Part shown: positions 61,128-64,000 of the stretch, one piece after another
How positions within the stretch are numbered: position 1 is the stretch's first letter
How the letters are laid out: each line of letters opens with the position of its first letter
From: Variovorax sp. PAMC28562
Lineage (GTDB): Bacteria > Pseudomonadota > Gammaproteobacteria > Burkholderiales > Burkholderiaceae_C
Length of the DNA stretch: 64,000 bases
Direction: 5' to 3'
Assembly (NCBI RefSeq): GCF_014303735.1
Contig: NZ_CP060296.1
Location: 1,499,501-1,563,500 of the forward strand
The notes under the pieces: generated by a model
What the model was told of the DNA's origin: nothing
The model's database searches: none
Seen by the model: the letters and a program-made list of their open reading frames with translations, nothing else
Position numbers and translations under genes: made by a program

Positions 61128-64000
61128 GTGTTCAAGAAGGTATTGATTGCCAACCGCGGCGAGATCGCGGTTCGGCTGGTGCGCGCCATGCGCGATGCGG
61201 GCATCGCCAGTGTCGCGGTCCATGCGCAGGACGATGCGGCGGCTTTGCACGCGAGGTTGGCCGACACGGCGGTGGCGCTCGATGCGACGGGGCCGGCCGC
61301 GTATCTCGACATCGCCTGTTTCGTCGCCGTCGCGCGTGCGCATGGCTGCGACGCGGTGCATCCGGGCTACGGCTTCCTGAGCGAGCGGGCGGACTTCGCA
61401 GAGGCCTGCGCGGAAGCCGGCCTGACCTTCATTGGCCCGACGCCTGAGCAGCTCGCGTTGTTCGGCGACAAGGCGCGCGCGCGGGCGCTGGCCATGCGGT
61501 GCGATGTGCCGGTGATGCCGGGCAGCGCGGGCGCCGTCACTTTGGCGGAGGCGCGGAGCTTCTTCGCGGAGCAGCAGGCGCTGGGTGCCGCGATCATGCT
61601 CAAAGCCATCGGCGGCGGCGGTGGCCGCGGCATGCGCACGGTGTTGAACGCGGACGATCTGCCCGAGGCCTACGCTCGCTGTACGTCGGAAGCCAGAGCG
61701 GCTTTCGGCGTCGAGGGTGTGTACGTCGAGCGCCTGATGCGCAACGCGCGCCACATCGAGGTGCAGGTGCTCGGCGACGGTACATCGGTCGCGAGCCTGG
61801 GAGAGCGCGAGTGCACCTTGCAGCGGCGCTTCCAGAAGCTGATCGAAATCGCGCCGAGTCCATCTTTGCCCGAAGCACTGCGCGAGCAGATCACGCAGGC
61901 GGCACTTCGGATAGCGAAGGCAGTGGGCTATCGCAGCCTCGGCACTTTCGAATTCCTGGTCGACACCGAATCGACGACCTTGCCCTTCGTTTTCATCGAG
62001 GCCAATCCACGGCTGCAGGTCGAGCACACGGTGACCGAGGCGGTGACCGGGCTCGATCTGGTTCAGCTGCAACTGGATATCGCGAGCGGCGCATCGTTGC
62101 ACGACTTCGGCATTGCGCCCGATCGGACCGTGCCGCAGCGTGGCTTTGCAGTGCAGTGGCGCATCAATGCCGAGACGCTGGACGCGCAGGGCAATGCACG
62201 GCCGTCGGGCGGCACGCTGACGCGCTTCGATCTTCCGTCAGGACCGGGCGTACGCGTGGATACGCACGGCTATGTCGGCCTCGCGCCATCGCCGCACTAC
62301 GACACGCTGCTCGCCAAGCTGATCGTGCATTCGTCATCGCCAAAATTCGCAGACCTGTTGCGACGTTCGCACGGCGCGCTGGACGAATGCCGTGTCGATG
62401 GGCTTGCCACGAATCTTTCGCTGTTGCGCGCTCTGGCCGCACGGCCAGAGTTCGCGACGCAAGCAGTGCACACGCGTTTCGTCGAAGAAAATCTGGTGAA
62501 ACTGCTGGCCGACGCGTCGCACATCGATCACGCAGTTGCTCCAGTCGAGCCGCCAATAGAGGGCATGGCCACTGCGGCACAGCACGAAAAACGAGATGCA
62601 TCGATGGTCCGCGCACCGATGCCCGCCAAGCTCGTGCAGTTCGACGTGGTCGTGGGCGACGTGGTGCCTCTGGGTGCGCAGATCGGCGTGCTCGAAGCGA
62701 TGAAGATGGAGCATCTGCTGCACGCGCCCTTCGCGGGCCGTGTCGTTGCACTGCGTGCGGCGCCGGGCGACTATCTTGTCGAAGGCCAGTCGCTGGTGCA
62801 GCTCCAAGCGATGGACGCCGAGGCAGTGCAGGCCGTTGCAGGCACCGCGCAAGACCTCGACACCCTCCGCCCCGATCTGCAAAAGGTGATCGACCGTCAC
62901 GCGCCTACGCTCGATGCCAATCGCGGCCCGGCAGTCGCAAAGCGGCGAGCGCAGGGCGGTCGCACTGCTCGCGCCAACATCGCGGACCTCTGCGAGACCG
63001 TCGAGAACCCGGGCAATTTCATCGAATACGGTGCCCTCGCCATCGCAGCGCAAACACGCCGCCGCACGCTCGAAGACCTGGTCGCCAACACACCGGCCGA
63101 CGGCATGATCACCGGCATCGGCAGCGTCAACGCAAAGCAGTTCGGCGCGGAGAAGTCGCGCTGCGCCGTGCTGGCCTACGACTACACGGTGTTGGCGGGC
63201 ACGCAGGGCATGCGCAACCACCAGAAGACCGATCGAATGCTGTCGATCGCGCACCAGCTCAAGCTGCCGGTGGTGCTGTTCGCCGAAGGCGGCGGCGGCC
63301 GGCCGGGCGACACCGACATGCCCATCGTGGCCGGCCTCAACAATCACACCTTCAGCCAGTTCGCGGGCCTGTCGGGCAAGGTGCCTGTCGTCGGCATCGT
63401 GCATGGGCGCTGCTTTGCCGGCAACGCTGCCTTGCTCGGTTGTGCCGACGTCATCATCGCAACGAAGGCCAGCAACATCGGCATGAGCGGGCCGGCCATG
63501 ATCGAAGGCGGTGGGCTCGGCACCTTCTCGCCGGAGCAGATCGGGCCGAGTGGCGTGCAGTCGAAGAACGGCGTGATCGACATCCTGGTCGACGACGAGG
63601 CCGCAGCCGTCGCGGCGGCAAAGCAATACCTCGCGTACTTTCAGGGCACGACCCAAGACTGGCACTGCGCCGACCCGCGCACCTTGCGCCACGTCGTGCC
63701 CGAGAACCGCCTGCGCGTGTACGACGTGCGCGCGGCGATGCGCGGCGTGGCCGACACCGGTTCGTTGCTCGAATTGCGCGCGGGCTTCGGCGCCGGCATC
63801 GTCACGGGGCTGGCGCGCATCGAAGGTCGGCCCATCGGGCTGATGGCGAACAACCCGCAGCATCTCGGTGGCGCCATCGATGTGGAGGCTGCCGACAAAT
63901 CGGCGCGCTTCATGCAACTGTGCAACGCGCACGGATTGCCGATCGTCGCGCTCTGCGACACCCCTGGCTTCATGGTCGGACCCGAGATCGAAGCGCAAGC
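61128..64000 (+). CDS. Trifunctional biotin-dependent acyl-CoA carboxylase, cut by the window end
   Basis: 957 codons are visible without a stop. Residues about 1-450 are biotin carboxylase (FKKVLIANRGEIAVRLVRAM, HPGYGFLSERADFA, KAIGGGGGRGMR, FIEANPRLQVEHTVTE). A biotin carrier domain follows with EAMKMEH (biotin Lys526). From about 590 comes a carboxyltransferase pair (GPSGVQSKNGVID, VALCDTPGFMVGP). All three parts of an acetyl- or propionyl-CoA-type carboxylase are in one chain. The acyl-CoA substrate is not clear. The start is a GTG at 61128, just before the conserved N-terminus. Confidence 0.92.
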   Translation, partial: MFKKVLIANRGEIAVRLVRAMRDAGIASVAVHAQDDAAALHARLADTAVALDATGPAAYLDIACFVAVARAHGCDAVHPGYGFLSERADFAEACAEAGLTFIGPTPEQLALFGDKARARALAMRCDVPVMPGSAGAVTLAEARSFFAEQQALGAAIMLKAIGGGGGRGMRTVLNADDLPEAYARCTSEARAAFGVEGVYVERLMRNARHIEVQVLGDGTSVASLGERECTLQRRFQKLIEIAPSPSLPEALREQITQAALRIAKAVGYRSLGTFEFLVDTESTTLPFVFIEANPRLQVEHTVTEAVTGLDLVQLQLDIASGASLHDFGIAPDRTVPQRGFAVQWRINAETLDAQGNARPSGGTLTRFDLPSGPGVRVDTHGYVGLAPSPHYDTLLAKLIVHSSSPKFADLLRRSHGALDECRVDGLATNLSLLRALAARPEFATQAVHTRFVEENLVKLLADASHIDHAVAPVEPPIEGMATAAQHEKRDASMVRAPMPAKLVQFDVVVGDVVPLGAQIGVLEAMKMEHLLHAPFAGRVVALRAAPGDYLVEGQSLVQLQAMDAEAVQAVAGTAQDLDTLRPDLQKVIDRHAPTLDANRGPAVAKRRAQGGRTARANIADLCETVENPGNFIEYGALAIAAQTRRRTLEDLVANTPADGMITGIGSVNAKQFGAEKSRCAVLAYDYTVLAGTQGMRNHQKTDRMLSIAHQLKLPVVLFAEGGGGRPGDTDMPIVAGLNNHTFSQFAGLSGKVPVVGIVHGRCFAGNAALLGCADVIIATKASNIGMSGPAMIEGGGLGTFSPEQIGPSGVQSKNGVIDILVDDEAAAVAAAKQYLAYFQGTTQDWHCADPRTLRHVVPENRLRVYDVRAAMRGVADTGSLLELRAGFGAGIVTGLARIEGRPIGLMANNPQHLGGAIDVEAADKSARFMQLCNAHGLPIVALCDTPGFMVGPEIEAQ

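Overview
The window is high-G+C chromosomal DNA whose gene content and local gene orders (rsmI/yraN/diaA/dolP, pilT/pilU/yggS, LemA/TPM, phasins, senA/senB) point to a betaproteobacterium of the Comamonadaceae, most like Variovorax. This placement is inferred from gene content only. Genes are tightly packed, many overlap by 4 bases, and both edges cut a gene: a DNA ligase on the left and a biotin-dependent carboxylase on the right.

Layout. (1) 1-8.7 kb: a ligase-associated DNA-repair set (ATP-dependent ligase, DEXH helicase, PdeM phosphoesterase). It is interrupted by an AT-richer HARE-HTH/GIY-YIG gene and by a DadA-type oxidoreductase behind a tandem glycine riboswitch. (2) 8.7-14.8 kb: small housekeeping or unknown genes, including a DUF3606 protein, a LemA/TPM trio, a Rossmann protein, an NTF2-like protein, a YheT-type hydrolase and a cytochrome c. 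(3) 14.8-21.6 kb: a MexAB-OprM-type multidrug efflux operon, its divergent TetR regulator with a recognisable operator, and tRNA-Arg(CCG). (4) 21.6-35.9 kb: thirteen copper/silver-resistance genes, all on the minus strand. They run from a MerR-type 19-bp-spacer promoter down to a CusA pump and a small secreted-protein gene whose end runs into the tRNA. No regulator gene is present.

(5) 36.1-38.4 kb: senB and senA, head to head with overlapping start codons. They belong to the recently recognised selenoneine pathway, in which SenB makes a selenosugar from selenophosphate and SenA couples it oxidatively to hercynine. The usual third gene, senC (a SelD-like selenophosphate synthase), is not in the window. 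(6) 38.8-41.4 kb: a persulfide/sulfide module: a persulfide-dioxygenase-like hydrolase, a BigR/SqrR-type ArsR repressor, two half-size YeeE/YedE transporters and a broken DUF599 gene. (7) 41.4-52.5 kb: a glutathione transferase, rsmI, yraN-diaA-dolP, a beta-hydroxyacid dehydrogenase, pilU/pilT, a YggS-type PLP protein, gdhA, a DUF2242 lipoprotein, a stand-alone receiver protein and arginase. (8) 52.6-64 kb: a lipid region: a WS/DGAT acyltransferase with a histone-like tail, two phasin-like proteins, a TetR, an alpha/beta hydrolase, a CYP102-type self-sufficient P450, another TetR and a trifunctional acyl-CoA carboxylase.

Two regions stand out. The first is the compact senA/senB pair lying between a copper island and a persulfide-sensing operon. 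The second is the copper island itself, which has a CusB-CusF fusion, a CusF with the signature Trp replaced by Met, a predicted leaderless first gene, and a junction with tRNA-Arg that looks like a past recombination site.
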